The notes: generated from the sequence alone by a model not told the origin. DNA of 64,000 nt from a marine group bacterium Sva0996 bin134 (GCA_002239105.1 MPNQ01000001.1:186001-250000), one strand, 5' to 3'. Counted from the stretch's first letter, positions 25,285-34,889 are shown. A program made the numbers and translations.

Positions 25285-26064
25285 CTACTGCTGCTCGACG
25301 TCGGCGGAGAACTCGTTGGCCACCTCGGGTTCAGGTGATCGCAATAGAAGCGACTCGATTCCGAACGTGGGGGCGGCGAATAAGGCGGCCATGAAGGAGA
25401 CCAATCCATGAGCAACCTCGTCGCCTTGCATGATCCCAGTGCGGAATCCCTGGCGCTGCCAGTGGGGTATGGCGGCTTCGAAGGCTTCGGGAGTGAACGA
25501 GTTGGCGAATTCGGTGGGCATGGTGGGCCCCAAGATGACGGTGACAAACCGGCGGTTGCCCAGCATCTCGGTGCGCCATCCGTCCATGGTCGCTTCCAGG
25601 GCTCGCTTGGAGGCGGCGTAGGGGACCAGCGAGTGGCGGGGCATCGAGGAGGAGTCTGAGGACACTGCGGCCACTACCGAGTCCTCGCTGAGATGGGGGA
25701 GGGCGGCCTTGATGATCAGGTTCGGTCCAAACGTGTTGACTCCGAAGACCGCTTGCCAGTCCTCTTGGGTCAGCTCGGCCATCGGCGCCATAGGAGACAT
25801 GCCCGAGGTGTAGACGATGCCGTCGAGGCCACCGAGCACTTCGGCGGCCTCGGCCACCCCGTGTTCGATGCTTAAGGGGTCGAGGGTGTCGATGACCACG
25901 ACGTGGCCGCCTTCGGCCTCTTCCACTGCGGCCTCCAGCACGTCGCGCCGTCGGGCGGCAAACGCTACGTGGGCACCGAGGCGCTGAAGCGCGATGGCGG
26001 TTGCCCGACCTAGACCTGATGAGGCCCCTACCACCAGGACTCTGCGCTCACTCAGTGCTTCCAT
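25285..26064 (-). CDS. Short-chain dehydrogenase/reductase
   Basis: This SDR has about 259 residues: cofactor motif VVGASSGLGRATA, NAG-like region IVYTSGMSP, catalytic Ser in AVSSDSSS and active-site YAASK. It is NAD(P)-dependent. Its start overlaps the end of the SRPBCC gene by about 17 nt, and the hydrolase follows it, so the three form one operon. A start 15 nt upstream is possible. The substrate is not assigned. Confidence 0.9.
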   Translation of the reverse strand: MEALSERRVLVVGASSGLGRATAIALQRLGAHVAFAARRRDVLEAAVEEAEGGHVVVIDTLDPLSIEHGVAEAAEVLGGLDGIVYTSGMSPMAPMAELTQEDWQAVFGVNTFGPNLIIKAALPHLSEDSVVAAVSSDSSSMPRHSLVPYAASKRALEATMDGWRTEMLGNRRFVTVILGPTMPTEFANSFTPEAFEAAIPHWQRQGFRTGIMQGDEVAHGLVSFMAALFAAPTFGIESLLLRSPEPEVANEFSADVEQQ

Positions 26065-26845
26065 CTGCTCCCCCTCCAAGGGCCTCGGCTAGCCAATTCT
26101 GCCAGAGGGGTCCGTCCCGCTCGGCGGCCTCGGCCCCGCCGGCCCCGTAAAGGTACAGCCACACCGACGCCCCGGCGTGTTCGCCGTAGGACTCCACGGT
26201 AATGAATGCGGTGCCCGGCGCAGGCTGGTCGAGCAACAGAGCAATTCTCCACGTTGCGGCATCCACCACCGTCCCGGCCAGCGGGGGAGCTTTAGGGGCG
26301 TTGACGTCGATCCGCTCGCCTGTGGCCGGAGCAGCCTGGATCCCCAGCGCGTCGGTGAGCACAGCCCAGGCCTCATCCCGGGAACCGGCCCACATCCCCA
26401 CGGGCAGCACCGACGCTGCGGTCTGACCGGCAAAGTGCTCCATGTGCAGCTTGAGATTGAACAGGAACAACCCCCAGCCCTCCACCATCCCGTCGTACTG
26501 GGCGTCCCACTCGCCGCCCTGGCCGAACCCGGTATTCACCAGCCGAACCACGCACCGGTCGTCCCCCCGAGGCTCCACCGTCCACTCGAACGCCAGTCCC
26601 TCCACCCCCTCGCCGCCGTCGAAGCAAACCCGCCGAGGCGGCTCCCACACCGCTACCCGCCCCGGAATCTGCATATCCGGCCCCGGCCCAAACGAGGCCA
26701 TGGCCGATCCCCCTGCGCGCTCCTCCACAGTGTGGGGCACATACCAAGAGGAAATCCCCGGTCCCGTAGCCACCGCCCGCCACACCTCCTCCGGCGTCCC
26801 GGGAACCACTACATCCAGCTCAATCGAGCGCCGCTCTTCAGCCAT
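26048..26845 (-). CDS. SRPBCC/AHSA1-domain protein
   Basis: This protein has about 265 residues. The first half is an AHSA1/START-like domain (IELDVVVPGTPEEVWRAVATGPGISSWYVPH; RVCFDGGEGVEGLAFEWTVEP; LVNTGFG). The second half is a smaller domain of unknown type. SRPBCC proteins bind hydrophobic ligands. Gene order suggests a role with the SDR and hydrolase. It begins about 50 nt after the helicase gene ends on the same strand, so read-through from the putative defence operon is possible. Confidence 0.8.
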   Translation of the reverse strand: MAEERRSIELDVVVPGTPEEVWRAVATGPGISSWYVPHTVEERAGGSAMASFGPGPDMQIPGRVAVWEPPRRVCFDGGEGVEGLAFEWTVEPRGDDRCVVRLVNTGFGQGGEWDAQYDGMVEGWGLFLFNLKLHMEHFAGQTAASVLPVGMWAGSRDEAWAVLTDALGIQAAPATGERIDVNAPKAPPLAGTVVDAATWRIALLLDQPAPGTAFITVESYGEHAGASVWLYLYGAGGAEAAERDGPLWQNWLAEALGGGADGSTE

Positions 26846-26895
26846 GGCCCAAACCATAGAAGCAGTAAGCAGCCAAAGGTGACCTGCTAGGTCTT

Positions 26896-29800
26896 TCAGG
26901 CAATTGCCCCTGAGTTTGGTGGCGACAGGTCGATGCGAAGTCTTGAGGCGAGCATCAGCAGGTCCGCGTCGGAACGGTCGGCTCCAAGGAACTCGACCAA
27001 CTCTTCTTGTCGGGGTTGGCCAAACGCGAGGCGGTACGCGGCTAGCGTTTTGCGCAACTGAGGCAGGGCCGCTGCGTCGCGGCTGAAGGGCATGACTGGC
27101 ACATGGCGTTCGATCTTCGCCGGTCCCTGGTGGAACACCCAGTACGGCACCATCTCACCATCGGCAGCCGGACTCTTCGACACTGCCAAGGCGAAGAGCT
27201 CGCTCCAAGGATCCACACCTGTGGCTAGTTTGTTGGCAACCAAGTCCTGACCCAGGCTCACGGCTATGTTCCGCCGTACGGCATGGCCCTTGTACCTGTG
27301 AACGCGCCCTTCGCGCTGCTCCAAGTCAACAGGGTTAGAAGGAAGATTCCAGTGAACGACGGCGTGACACCAGAGATGAAAGTCCAGCCCCTCTTGCCCG
27401 ACCGAAGTAGAGGTGAGAACAAAGGGCCAAAATGGGGAGTTGAACGCTTTGGAGACAGACTCGACCCGGGCCTCGCCGCCCCCGTCAAGTGCCTGGTTGC
27501 CGAAGGCGACAGCGAAGCGAGTACGCATCCGGTGTTCTTCCAACTCAACGTCGTGGCCGTTCTCTTTCCGGCTGGGGATGTCCACTCGGTATGAAGAAGT
27601 GCGAAGTTCTAGGGCTTCAGCGACTGCGAGCGCTATGTCGGCGGCTGCTGCTACACATTGGTCGTCGTCTCCCAAACTCAAATAGCCGAGCCAGTCCCGA
27701 AGCACATGAGCATGCTCGTCGAGGACGGCTTGAAGGTTGCCGTCAATCGAGTGTCGGACGACATCGCGCCAGTAGCGGCTTCTACTGTCGGCAGTGTCTG
27801 ATTCATCTAAGTTCCCGCTGATGATGGCTGTGACTTCCGGTGCGTTGAAGAAGCTCCTGAACGCAGCACCGACCCTTGCAGCGTTCAACAAGGTCTGGTC
27901 GTGAGAGATCGGGAGACCAGCGACCGAACTGATCATCCGCGACGCGCATTGTGCAGGTCCGCCGATCGCGAGTTCAGCGAGCACTTCGATGAGGTCATCA
28001 GGAGGGCGTCCGAGAACCTCAGGTCCATGCATGACCATCGACTTTGCTTCTTCAAGGTGTGCGCGGAGTCCGTCCCCGGGTAGATCGCCTTCCCAGTGGT
28101 CGGCGCGGCCACGGGCGAGCAATCGATGAGTTGCCGACGGATAGTGCTCCTTGTCGAGCAGCAAGGGCGCGGCCCAGTACCACCTTTGGTCAACGACGCC
28201 GTCCGTGGGCGCAAATCGACGAAGCGGTTCGAGAGCTCCTTCCACCTGAGATGCAACATTGGCAAGTACGTCTGAGAGTTGGCGGCGTTCCACCTGTGCC
28301 TGCGGCCGGGGGTCGCCGAGCTCAGCGAGGCTCGGACTCGGCCAGATGAGGAGAAACGAAGTCATCGCCGCGGCTCGGCGGGCACCAGATGACTCTCCTG
28401 GCCTGGCTTCACCGGTTGAGCGCTCGCTGGTACGAAAGGCAAGGCGCTGGCCGCCACGTCTCCGGTAGTCAGCCGTGTAGCCATGGCTGCGTCCGGCGAA
28501 GGCGCGGCGTTCGGCCTCGAAACTGACCAGCGACGAGACGACCTTTGGCACGACAGCCCAGCCTGAGAAGATCAGCCGCTTCGTGAAGCTGGCAGTTTCC
28601 GGTGCCTCGTACACCGATCCGGTTTCGTAGTACCGCATCGAGGGGGGTATCCAGAGCAGCTCGAAGGCGCGGTGGCGCTCCAGATCATCGAGTAGCCAAC
28701 GAAGTCGCCCGTTCTGGGGGTCAATGCGCTTATATGCCTCGACGTTGTCCCATCTCAGCAGGCCAGGGCCAGGATCGAGCTCTCCGCTGTCGGCGAACCG
28801 TCCGTCCGCTGAGGCCTGCATGACGGCCTCCTTCAGCTTGTACCGCTCCATGAAGTTGACGAGATATGGCCCGGACTTCCAGTACTCCGTGGGTTCGTGG
28901 TGGTCCACGGTCTCGGCGAGGTCGCCGAAGCGCAGATAGGCGCGAAGGTCATCGGGTTTCACCGGCACTTGGGTGTCCGGCTCTTTGAGCATTCCGTCTC
29001 GGTTTGGCGTGGCCGCCAATCGCTCTGTTCGTGCCATCACGCCGCGCAACTCGGCCCCGATGTCGCCGCAGATCACCTCAGCGTTGCCGAGCGACTCGGC
29101 TGAGGTGAGCGCCGACCGGAGCGCACTGAAACGATTCCGCAGCCGATCGATTTTCGCTGGGTCCTGAAACAGGAATGAACAGGTGTCGAGGAAGTCCGCG
29201 TAGTGATCGCCTTCGACCTCGTCGGCAGTCGTGTACATGCGATATGGGGTTGCGGAGAGCAGCAGCGTTCGGGTGGGGCGGCCTGTCTCGGGGTCCTTGT
29301 GATCGAACAGCCGGTGGGCTAACTCGGTAGCGAAGTTTGCGGGATCAGGCTTGAGCAGGTCCTTGAAGCGTTGGAATTCGTCCAGCACCACGAGATCCGG
29401 CTGGAGCGCGGCGATGCCAACGATCGCCATGATGCGGCGCACCTCCCCGATCAGTTCCTTACGGTGCTCCTGCAAGTCGTCAGGAAACGTCCGCTTCCAC
29501 GCCAGCCCGTCGACAAGTTCGTCAAACAGCTCCCGAAGGGTCGGTCGGCCGTCGTGTCTTCGTGACTTGTCGACGTCAGTGAGCACTTCGCCGAAATCCC
29601 CAAGTGAACCTTTGATTGTCGACCGGTACTGCCGCTCCTCCCAACGCAGGCGCCCATCGGGGCCACCGGCGGTAATGCCTTCCCAGAAAATTCGCCGAGC
29701 GGGGGCCGTCATGGCGCTCGCACCCCAAAGGGCGCGCAGGAACGTGTACGCCAGACAGCGCTCGTTGAACCTGCCAGTACTGCGACCGAACTTGAGGGAT

Positions 29801-30198
29801 GTTCCGGGCGTGATCGCCAACAGATTGATGCCCGTCTGCATGCTGTCACCATCATTCAAATCAGCAAGGGGGAGCATGGTGAGCCGCTCGACATCATCAA
29901 GCGGCTCGATGCCCTTGGGGACGAGTTTGCGAAGGTTCTGTCGGGCGATCGCCGCGTTCGAGCAGACATAAACGATGTCGTGCCGCTCATCTCCGGTGCG
30001 ACGAAGGTGGTCGATGACTTGGGCAATCACGCCCTTGGCAACGTGGGTTTTGCCAAGACCGACTTCGTCGGCCACTAGGAACCGAATTGCGGGATCCCGG
30101 TCAGCGAACATCCGCTTGAATGCCCACTGGGCGGTTTGCCGCTGGAAGTCCTTCAGGTCGGTCAAGACTGCCTGGACATCGATGTTCTGCCCAGTCAT
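26896..30198 (-). CDS. Large SNF2/DEAD-like helicase of a DUF6361-PLD-helicase operon
   Basis: This 1100-residue ATPase has Walker A DEVGLGKT (Lys50), a DEFQRF Walker B near residue 272, the SATPYRMY motif III near 313, a motif IV-like IFSGW near 570 and a C-terminal SVGQEGLDFH...EQREGRVHRYKG (motifs V and VI, about 935-985). Long inserts separate the two RecA lobes. It resembles HepA/DrmD-type superfamily 2 translocases found in phage-defence islands. Its ATG overlaps the PLD stop (ATGA), giving obligatory coupling. A role moving along invader DNA for the PLD nuclease is inferred. Confidence 0.85.
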   Translation of the reverse strand: MTGQNIDVQAVLTDLKDFQRQTAQWAFKRMFADRDPAIRFLVADEVGLGKTHVAKGVIAQVIDHLRRTGDERHDIVYVCSNAAIARQNLRKLVPKGIEPLDDVERLTMLPLADLNDGDSMQTGINLLAITPGTSLKFGRSTGRFNERCLAYTFLRALWGASAMTAPARRIFWEGITAGGPDGRLRWEERQYRSTIKGSLGDFGEVLTDVDKSRRHDGRPTLRELFDELVDGLAWKRTFPDDLQEHRKELIGEVRRIMAIVGIAALQPDLVVLDEFQRFKDLLKPDPANFATELAHRLFDHKDPETGRPTRTLLLSATPYRMYTTADEVEGDHYADFLDTCSFLFQDPAKIDRLRNRFSALRSALTSAESLGNAEVICGDIGAELRGVMARTERLAATPNRDGMLKEPDTQVPVKPDDLRAYLRFGDLAETVDHHEPTEYWKSGPYLVNFMERYKLKEAVMQASADGRFADSGELDPGPGLLRWDNVEAYKRIDPQNGRLRWLLDDLERHRAFELLWIPPSMRYYETGSVYEAPETASFTKRLIFSGWAVVPKVVSSLVSFEAERRAFAGRSHGYTADYRRRGGQRLAFRTSERSTGEARPGESSGARRAAAMTSFLLIWPSPSLAELGDPRPQAQVERRQLSDVLANVASQVEGALEPLRRFAPTDGVVDQRWYWAAPLLLDKEHYPSATHRLLARGRADHWEGDLPGDGLRAHLEEAKSMVMHGPEVLGRPPDDLIEVLAELAIGGPAQCASRMISSVAGLPISHDQTLLNAARVGAAFRSFFNAPEVTAIISGNLDESDTADSRSRYWRDVVRHSIDGNLQAVLDEHAHVLRDWLGYLSLGDDDQCVAAAADIALAVAEALELRTSSYRVDIPSRKENGHDVELEEHRMRTRFAVAFGNQALDGGGEARVESVSKAFNSPFWPFVLTSTSVGQEGLDFHLWCHAVVHWNLPSNPVDLEQREGRVHRYKGHAVRRNIAVSLGQDLVANKLATGVDPWSELFALAVSKSPAADGEMVPYWVFHQGPAKIERHVPVMPFSRDAAALPQLRKTLAAYRLAFGQPRQEELVEFLGADRSDADLLMLASRLRIDLSPPNSGAIA

Positions 30199-32000
30199 CG
30201 CGCCACGGCTCCTTCGATCGCTACGTCATAGATCATCGTCCACAGTTCGGCGAAGCCCGGCGGGAGGGCATCATCGGCGGCCAGGTCCGTGACGAGCGGG
30301 TGGAGCCCGGCGAGCTTCGCAGGGTCTCGTCGCATCGTTTTCAGCAACTTCTCCAACACTGGGAGGTTCAGAGGACCGTTCCCGCCGTCGGCAGTGTCTT
30401 CGCCTGCGCCATTGACCGCGTCGAGAAGGTCCATTTGGCCCGAGTCCTCGTTGAGCAACGCCAAGAGGTAACGAAGAAAGCGCTCTGCATTCCCGACCAG
30501 GGCTCGCAAGAGGAACCGCTCGCGGTGCTCGGGCACACCGACTAGCGGGACCGGGACGACGAAGAAGGTAAGTGTGCCGTCCTCGTGAGCAAGCTCGAAG
30601 GCGAGGAAACCGCTGATGGTCTCGAGGCTGGTTTCAAAACGCGCCTCCAAAGGCTCACCCGTGGCCACTCGTCGCCGATTTCCGGCGGATGCGAGCGGCC
30701 AGCAGTGGATCTCCGTGCTGTCGAGGAAGGGCAGCGGTTTGCGCGACTGGTAGGTGACGGCCCATCCGGTGCCGCTCTCCTCGACGATCCCCTCGATGGG
30801 AAGTCGAGCGATGGCGCAGCGTGCGCTATCGAGCGACGCCGCTTCGGGCGGATCTGTAGGAGGGTCAGGTCTGTAGGTATTGAACAAGTCCCGGAGGCTC
30901 GGCTCGTCCATCGTGCCGTTGCAGAGCTTGTCGATTCCCAGCACCGCTGCGGGTCCGGTCAGTTCAACGAGGATCTCGACATTGCTGTTGAACGCGGCAC
31001 CGGTCGCGTTCGCGGACCCCACAAAGAGGCGGGCTCGGCCCCTATCCTCGAAGGCGAAGACCTTGGCATGCAGTCCAACTAGGGGACGGCCGGGGTCGTG
31101 GGGCGATGATCGTTCTGCCTCAGTTGCGAGATCGACTGCGCTCCCGTCGTCGAAGGTGTACACCTTGGCCACCTTGTCGAGAGCGCCAGGCCCGAGGTGG
31201 TCGAGGGACTCCGCCCTGCTGACGAGTTCGTCTATTGGTGCCGGGCGCACTCTCTGGAAGAAGTCGTCGCTCACGAAGGGTGAGATGATCAGCGACCGTT
31301 CGGCGCTAGCAGGCAGTGGCGAGGGCTTTCTGGAGAGGCCCAGCACATGGGTCTCCAGATGATCCACACCCACTGGCAAAGCAAATTTCGCTGTCTGAAG
31401 CGCAGCTGACAGCGAGTGGACACGCTGTCGGTGATCTACCGAGACGTCGCTGACCGCAGCGTCGAGGAGACCTTCAAACAGGTCCCCTACAGGTTCCAAC
31501 AGTGCGCCGGTCGAATCCCTTGCCTCGTCCAGGCGGACAACAGTGTCCCAACTTGTATCGAACGTGAGATTCCGGCTGGCGATAAGTACCCGGAGCCGCT
31601 GCTCCCGTGGTTGGCTGTCTATTGGCTTGTCAACAGCCTCGTAGCGAAGCACCCACACCTTGGGGTGAACGACGCCGCCGCGTGGAGCAACAACGGGCAC
31701 AACCGCCCGCTCAAGGAAGGCGAACACCCGGCGGGAGGGTGGTAGGGCGATTTCACCCACTTGGCTGAACACGGTGATCTTGCCGGCGTGGGAACGCAGA
31801 GCATGTAGCAGCTCGATGGGCTCGTGTTGGCTCCCGTCGGAGGCGAGGTTGTCGTGTCCCGCGAGCGCAAACGCAGCAGGCGCCGCTAAGAGCGCTCGAA
31901 GGTCGAGCGTGAACGTGACAGCCATGGCCGATTCCAAGCCGAAGGCGACCGGAGGTCTCATGGCGTCGATGAGGGTGAGCCGGTTTGTGGGTTGCAGCAT
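30195..32000 (-). CDS. Phospholipase D-family nuclease of the defence-like operon
   Basis: This protein has about 601 residues and two PLD-type half-sites: HPK near residue 110 followed by IASRNLTFD, and HAK near residue 311 followed by FVGSANATG. The paired HxK/SxN arrangement supports an active bilobed phosphodiesterase. The Asp of a strict HKD is replaced by Glu-Asp after the second HxK. ATG 32000 overlaps the DUF6361 stop (TGATG). Such PLD proteins accompany helicases in DISARM-like and restriction-like systems, where they cut nucleic acid. Confidence 0.82.
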   Translation of the reverse strand: MLQPTNRLTLIDAMRPPVAFGLESAMAVTFTLDLRALLAAPAAFALAGHDNLASDGSQHEPIELLHALRSHAGKITVFSQVGEIALPPSRRVFAFLERAVVPVVAPRGGVVHPKVWVLRYEAVDKPIDSQPREQRLRVLIASRNLTFDTSWDTVVRLDEARDSTGALLEPVGDLFEGLLDAAVSDVSVDHRQRVHSLSAALQTAKFALPVGVDHLETHVLGLSRKPSPLPASAERSLIISPFVSDDFFQRVRPAPIDELVSRAESLDHLGPGALDKVAKVYTFDDGSAVDLATEAERSSPHDPGRPLVGLHAKVFAFEDRGRARLFVGSANATGAAFNSNVEILVELTGPAAVLGIDKLCNGTMDEPSLRDLFNTYRPDPPTDPPEAASLDSARCAIARLPIEGIVEESGTGWAVTYQSRKPLPFLDSTEIHCWPLASAGNRRRVATGEPLEARFETSLETISGFLAFELAHEDGTLTFFVVPVPLVGVPEHRERFLLRALVGNAERFLRYLLALLNEDSGQMDLLDAVNGAGEDTADGGNGPLNLPVLEKLLKTMRRDPAKLAGLHPLVTDLAADDALPPGFAELWTMIYDVAIEGAVAR

Positions 32001-33226
32001 CAGACTCCCGGCCTCGCCGCAGCAATATCTGCAAGATAGCTCTTGGTGATGGGCCACCGGTAGTTGAGTTGACCGCCGACCGGTGCCTGATTCCAGTTCT
32101 CCAGGGAGGCTCGGTGGGCCAGTCGGGCTCGCTTCGACTTGAGTCGGATCTCTCGGTCACGGATGTGTCCGTGGATCACTTTGTCCTTTGCGAACACCGC
32201 AGGGTTGTCCACTGCTCGCGCCACCATGAGTGTGATGAATTCCTGAGTGCCACCGCTGACGCCATGTCCGGCTAAGAAGCTCCAGAACTCGGGGAGGTCA
32301 TTGACCCAGGAGCGAAGCTCCTCATACCGCTCGGCTATCAGATGGACCCAGTCGTTGAGATGGGCGAGTTCGCGCCCTTCGAGTTCGCCGGTGTCCCAGC
32401 CGAACTCCTCTCTCGCCTTGCGCGCGAGAAGGATGTTGTAGACGTGCTGTGGGCCGACGGTCAGCTCGGAAAAGCAGCGGGCGTGGCGCAGAACCTCAAC
32501 GAGTTGGTCGGGTAGCCCATCAGTTGGCAGATCCCACGGGTAGTCGACATTGGTCGAACCGTCCGCCATTCCGCACAAGACGGCCAACAGCGTGCCTTTG
32601 TGACGCCACTGGATGTGATCAACCAAGACCTGGGCCTCGTCAGGACGAAGGTCGAAGGTGCCGTCGCTTTCTAGGAAGCCCTCGGGTGGTGGAGGGATGC
32701 CTGCCCACATCGACACCCTTCGATCCGTCGCATTTGCGTCGTCATCGCGTTCAGGCCGGAGTCGACCAAGGGCGGCTGCCCGCTTTCCGTATTCGGCGAG
32801 GCTGAGGTCGAGCCGTCTCAGACCCCAGGTACCCAAACCGCCCCAGTAGGCCGCGCTTGGCATGCGTTTGAGATCTCGGCCCGCGGTGTAGCCGATCACG
32901 CCTTGGTTCGGCCCCAAATGACGGAGGCAGTCGATGAGCCGTGCCTCGTCTTCACGGAGCCTGCTGGCAAATTCGTTCGGAGGGACCTGCTGAGCCTCAA
33001 GGCGGGCAAAGATCCATGGCAAAAAGATGAAGTAGCGAAGCCTGGTTTGGATCGTTGAAGTGCCTGGGCTCAGCATCTCCGAAAAGGCATCGCGCACAAC
33101 ACCCAATCCCAGTACGTCGAGTGTCCCGGGCTCTTCGAGCGAACGGAGCAGCGTGCCCACTTGTTCGCTTGCGGTTGCATCCAGATCGAGCCAGCCAAGT
33201 GACGACGCTGGCACGTAAGTACTCAT
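32000..33226 (-). CDS. DUF6361-like protein
   Basis: This protein has about 408 residues. Its early portion (SSLGWLDLDATASEQV; LGLGVVRDAFSEMLSPGTSTIQTRLRYFIFLPWIF) matches what I recall of DUF6361, whose function is unknown. There is no catalytic motif, signal peptide or transmembrane helix. It is the first gene of the DUF6361-PLD-helicase unit and overlaps the PLD start by one base. A nucleic-acid-binding or sensing role is inference from context. The ATG at 33226 is chosen over an upstream GTG/ATG extension that is Pro/Gly-rich. Confidence 0.7.
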   Translation of the reverse strand: MSTYVPASSLGWLDLDATASEQVGTLLRSLEEPGTLDVLGLGVVRDAFSEMLSPGTSTIQTRLRYFIFLPWIFARLEAQQVPPNEFASRLREDEARLIDCLRHLGPNQGVIGYTAGRDLKRMPSAAYWGGLGTWGLRRLDLSLAEYGKRAAALGRLRPERDDDANATDRRVSMWAGIPPPPEGFLESDGTFDLRPDEAQVLVDHIQWRHKGTLLAVLCGMADGSTNVDYPWDLPTDGLPDQLVEVLRHARCFSELTVGPQHVYNILLARKAREEFGWDTGELEGRELAHLNDWVHLIAERYEELRSWVNDLPEFWSFLAGHGVSGGTQEFITLMVARAVDNPAVFAKDKVIHGHIRDREIRLKSKRARLAHRASLENWNQAPVGGQLNYRWPITKSYLADIAAARPGV

Positions 33227-33617
33227 CAACTTGATGCCCCTACCGCTCGGTGTCTTCTCCCTTGGCCCATCCGGGGGAGTTTGCCCCCCAAAATCAGACA
33301 GCTCCATTCAGTCCTACACCGACGACATGCTCGAACGGATCGTGAAAGGCTCTCGGGCGGCATGGCATGAATGCGGTGGGAGGCCATTGTTTGGTCACCG
33401 CCGACCGCAAGATCACCCAATGGGCCGAGCCCACTCGTCTTCTTGGTGTCATCGGCCCCTTGCCCTAGTGGGATCACCCTGGCTGCCTCATCAACCATAG
33501 GTGGAATGTAAGCCATGTTGCTTGAGTTCAAATGAGTACCAATCAAATCTAAGATACATTCGCCTATACAAATTGATTCTGGTAGATGCTGTCACCGACG
33601 CCGGTATACTTGCATGC
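33227..33617. other. 391-bp intergenic region, AT-rich on its right side
   Basis: This gap separates the minus-strand defence-like operon from the plus-strand HNH gene. The left part reads as possible coding debris: one plus frame gives TDDMLERIVKGSRAAWHE (around 33310-33380), and after a frame change another gives VTADRKITQWAEPTRLL ending in a stop at about 33468. The right part (33500-33600) is near 40 per cent GC. It ends in a TATACT -10 box before the HNH gene. No intact gene is supported. Confidence 0.4.
33605..33610 (+). promoter_or_regulatory. -10 box of the HNH gene; leaderless start
   Basis: TATACT lies 7 nt before the ATG at 33618, which would place transcription at the first base of the start codon. 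No ribosome-binding site precedes the ATG. The same geometry is seen at vapB. Confidence 0.45.
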
Positions 33618-34889
33618 ATGAAGTTTATGGCCCTTGAACAGGGAGAACGGGCTGCTGGCGAGCTGTCTGCCCCCACTTGGCCGGAGGCGGTTGATGTAAA
33701 CGTTTTGTCATTGTTGGAGCTGCGAGCGCGGTTGGGATTGATAAAGCGAGCTGAGGCCCGCCTGGCTGCGATGAAGACAACCACGCTGGCTGCGTACACC
33801 AATCGCTGGGGCGAGGGATTGGCCCGTAGGGTGGCCTTGGAAGAGCTTCAGGCCTCCAAGCAGCAAGCTCGCCGGGAGGTCGAGGCTGCCTCTCAGCTCT
33901 CTCGGGTTCCCGAAACCCTCGACGCGCTAGGCGCAGGAGAAATTCCTGAGGGCCATGCCAAGCAGATCGCCAAAGCTGCCTCCCGGGGTCCGGTCGACGA
34001 AACCGTGCTGGTGGAGGCGGCCCGTCGCGAAGACTTTGGCACCTTTTCCCGGACTCTGCGAGACCACCAGCACCAACAATCCGACGACGGCGGAAAATCA
34101 CTGTTCGAAAAGCAGCGGGAGCGACGGTCGATCAACTTCTTCAAGTCGCCCGACGACGGCATGTTCATCCTGAACGGCCGGTTCGACCCGCTGGCGGGTA
34201 ACAAGATCGAGGCCGCATTGGCCGCCGAAGAGCGTCGACTGCGCAAAGACGACAAAGCAGGCGAACAAGCCGCATTCGACCAGCGGCTCGCCGATGCGTT
34301 GGAGAATTTGGTTTGTGCCGATTCCCGCGACAGCAGACCCCAGGGCACCACGCTGGTCTTGACCGCGGAGTGGGACATGGTCAACAACCAGATTGCTGAT
34401 GTCCGTCTGCCCGACGGGGACCAGCTGCCTATGTCTGAGGCCCTGCTGCTGGCTTGCAACGCCGACATTCTGCCCTGCGTGTTCAACACCAAGAATCAGG
34501 AACTCTGGGTGGGACGCAAGCACCGGTTGGCCACCGAAGCCCAGCGGGCCGCGCTCATCATCCGGGACAAGCACTGCATCGGATGCGGGCGATCCGCCGT
34601 CTGGTGCGAGGCCCACCACATCGATGAGTGGTCCAAGGGTGGCCGTACCGACATCGACAACCTGGTCTTGGTGTGTACGAGCTGCCACCACAACATCCAT
34701 GACGGCGGCTGGGAAGTACACCGGACAAGCGGCAGTGCCTACGAACTCAGACCGCCGCCCAGACCCTACGCCCACCTGCAACCGTGGCGATCCAGACCCG
34801 ACACGCCCTCTCAAGAGCCCGACCCATTCCCCGAAACAGGAATCAGCACTGGACACCCTGCCAACCGCCAACCGGTACTTCTGAGCTGA
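33618..34889 (+). CDS. HNH endonuclease, DUF222/13E12-type protein
   Basis: This protein has about 423 residues. The N-terminal helical region (ELRARLGLIKRAEARLAAM...; GEIPEGHAKQIAKAA) is the DUF222/13E12-repeat type, and the C-terminus carries an HNH zinc fold: CIGCG...CEAHHIDEWSKGG...DNLVLVCTSCHHNIHDGGW. These proteins are multicopy in many Actinomycetota and may be mobile or selfish; their cutting target is not defined. The ATG is read off a -10 box 7 nt upstream. It starts in an AT-rich patch beside the defence-like operon, consistent with acquisition. Confidence 0.85.
   Translation: MKFMALEQGERAAGELSAPTWPEAVDVNVLSLLELRARLGLIKRAEARLAAMKTTTLAAYTNRWGEGLARRVALEELQASKQQARREVEAASQLSRVPETLDALGAGEIPEGHAKQIAKAASRGPVDETVLVEAARREDFGTFSRTLRDHQHQQSDDGGKSLFEKQRERRSINFFKSPDDGMFILNGRFDPLAGNKIEAALAAEERRLRKDDKAGEQAAFDQRLADALENLVCADSRDSRPQGTTLVLTAEWDMVNNQIADVRLPDGDQLPMSEALLLACNADILPCVFNTKNQELWVGRKHRLATEAQRAALIIRDKHCIGCGRSAVWCEAHHIDEWSKGGRTDIDNLVLVCTSCHHNIHDGGWEVHRTSGSAYELRPPPRPYAHLQPWRSRPDTPSQEPDPFPETGISTGHPANRQPVLLS

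Noticed and set aside
31416-31745. Plus-strand small frame within the PLD gene
   Set aside because: Antisense to the PLD domain with its HxK site; no start signal or family resemblance.
33231-33500. Plus-strand 89-codon frame in the intergenic gap as an intact gene
   Set aside because: Only a short stretch looks protein-like and it appears to continue in a different frame, so at most a remnant.
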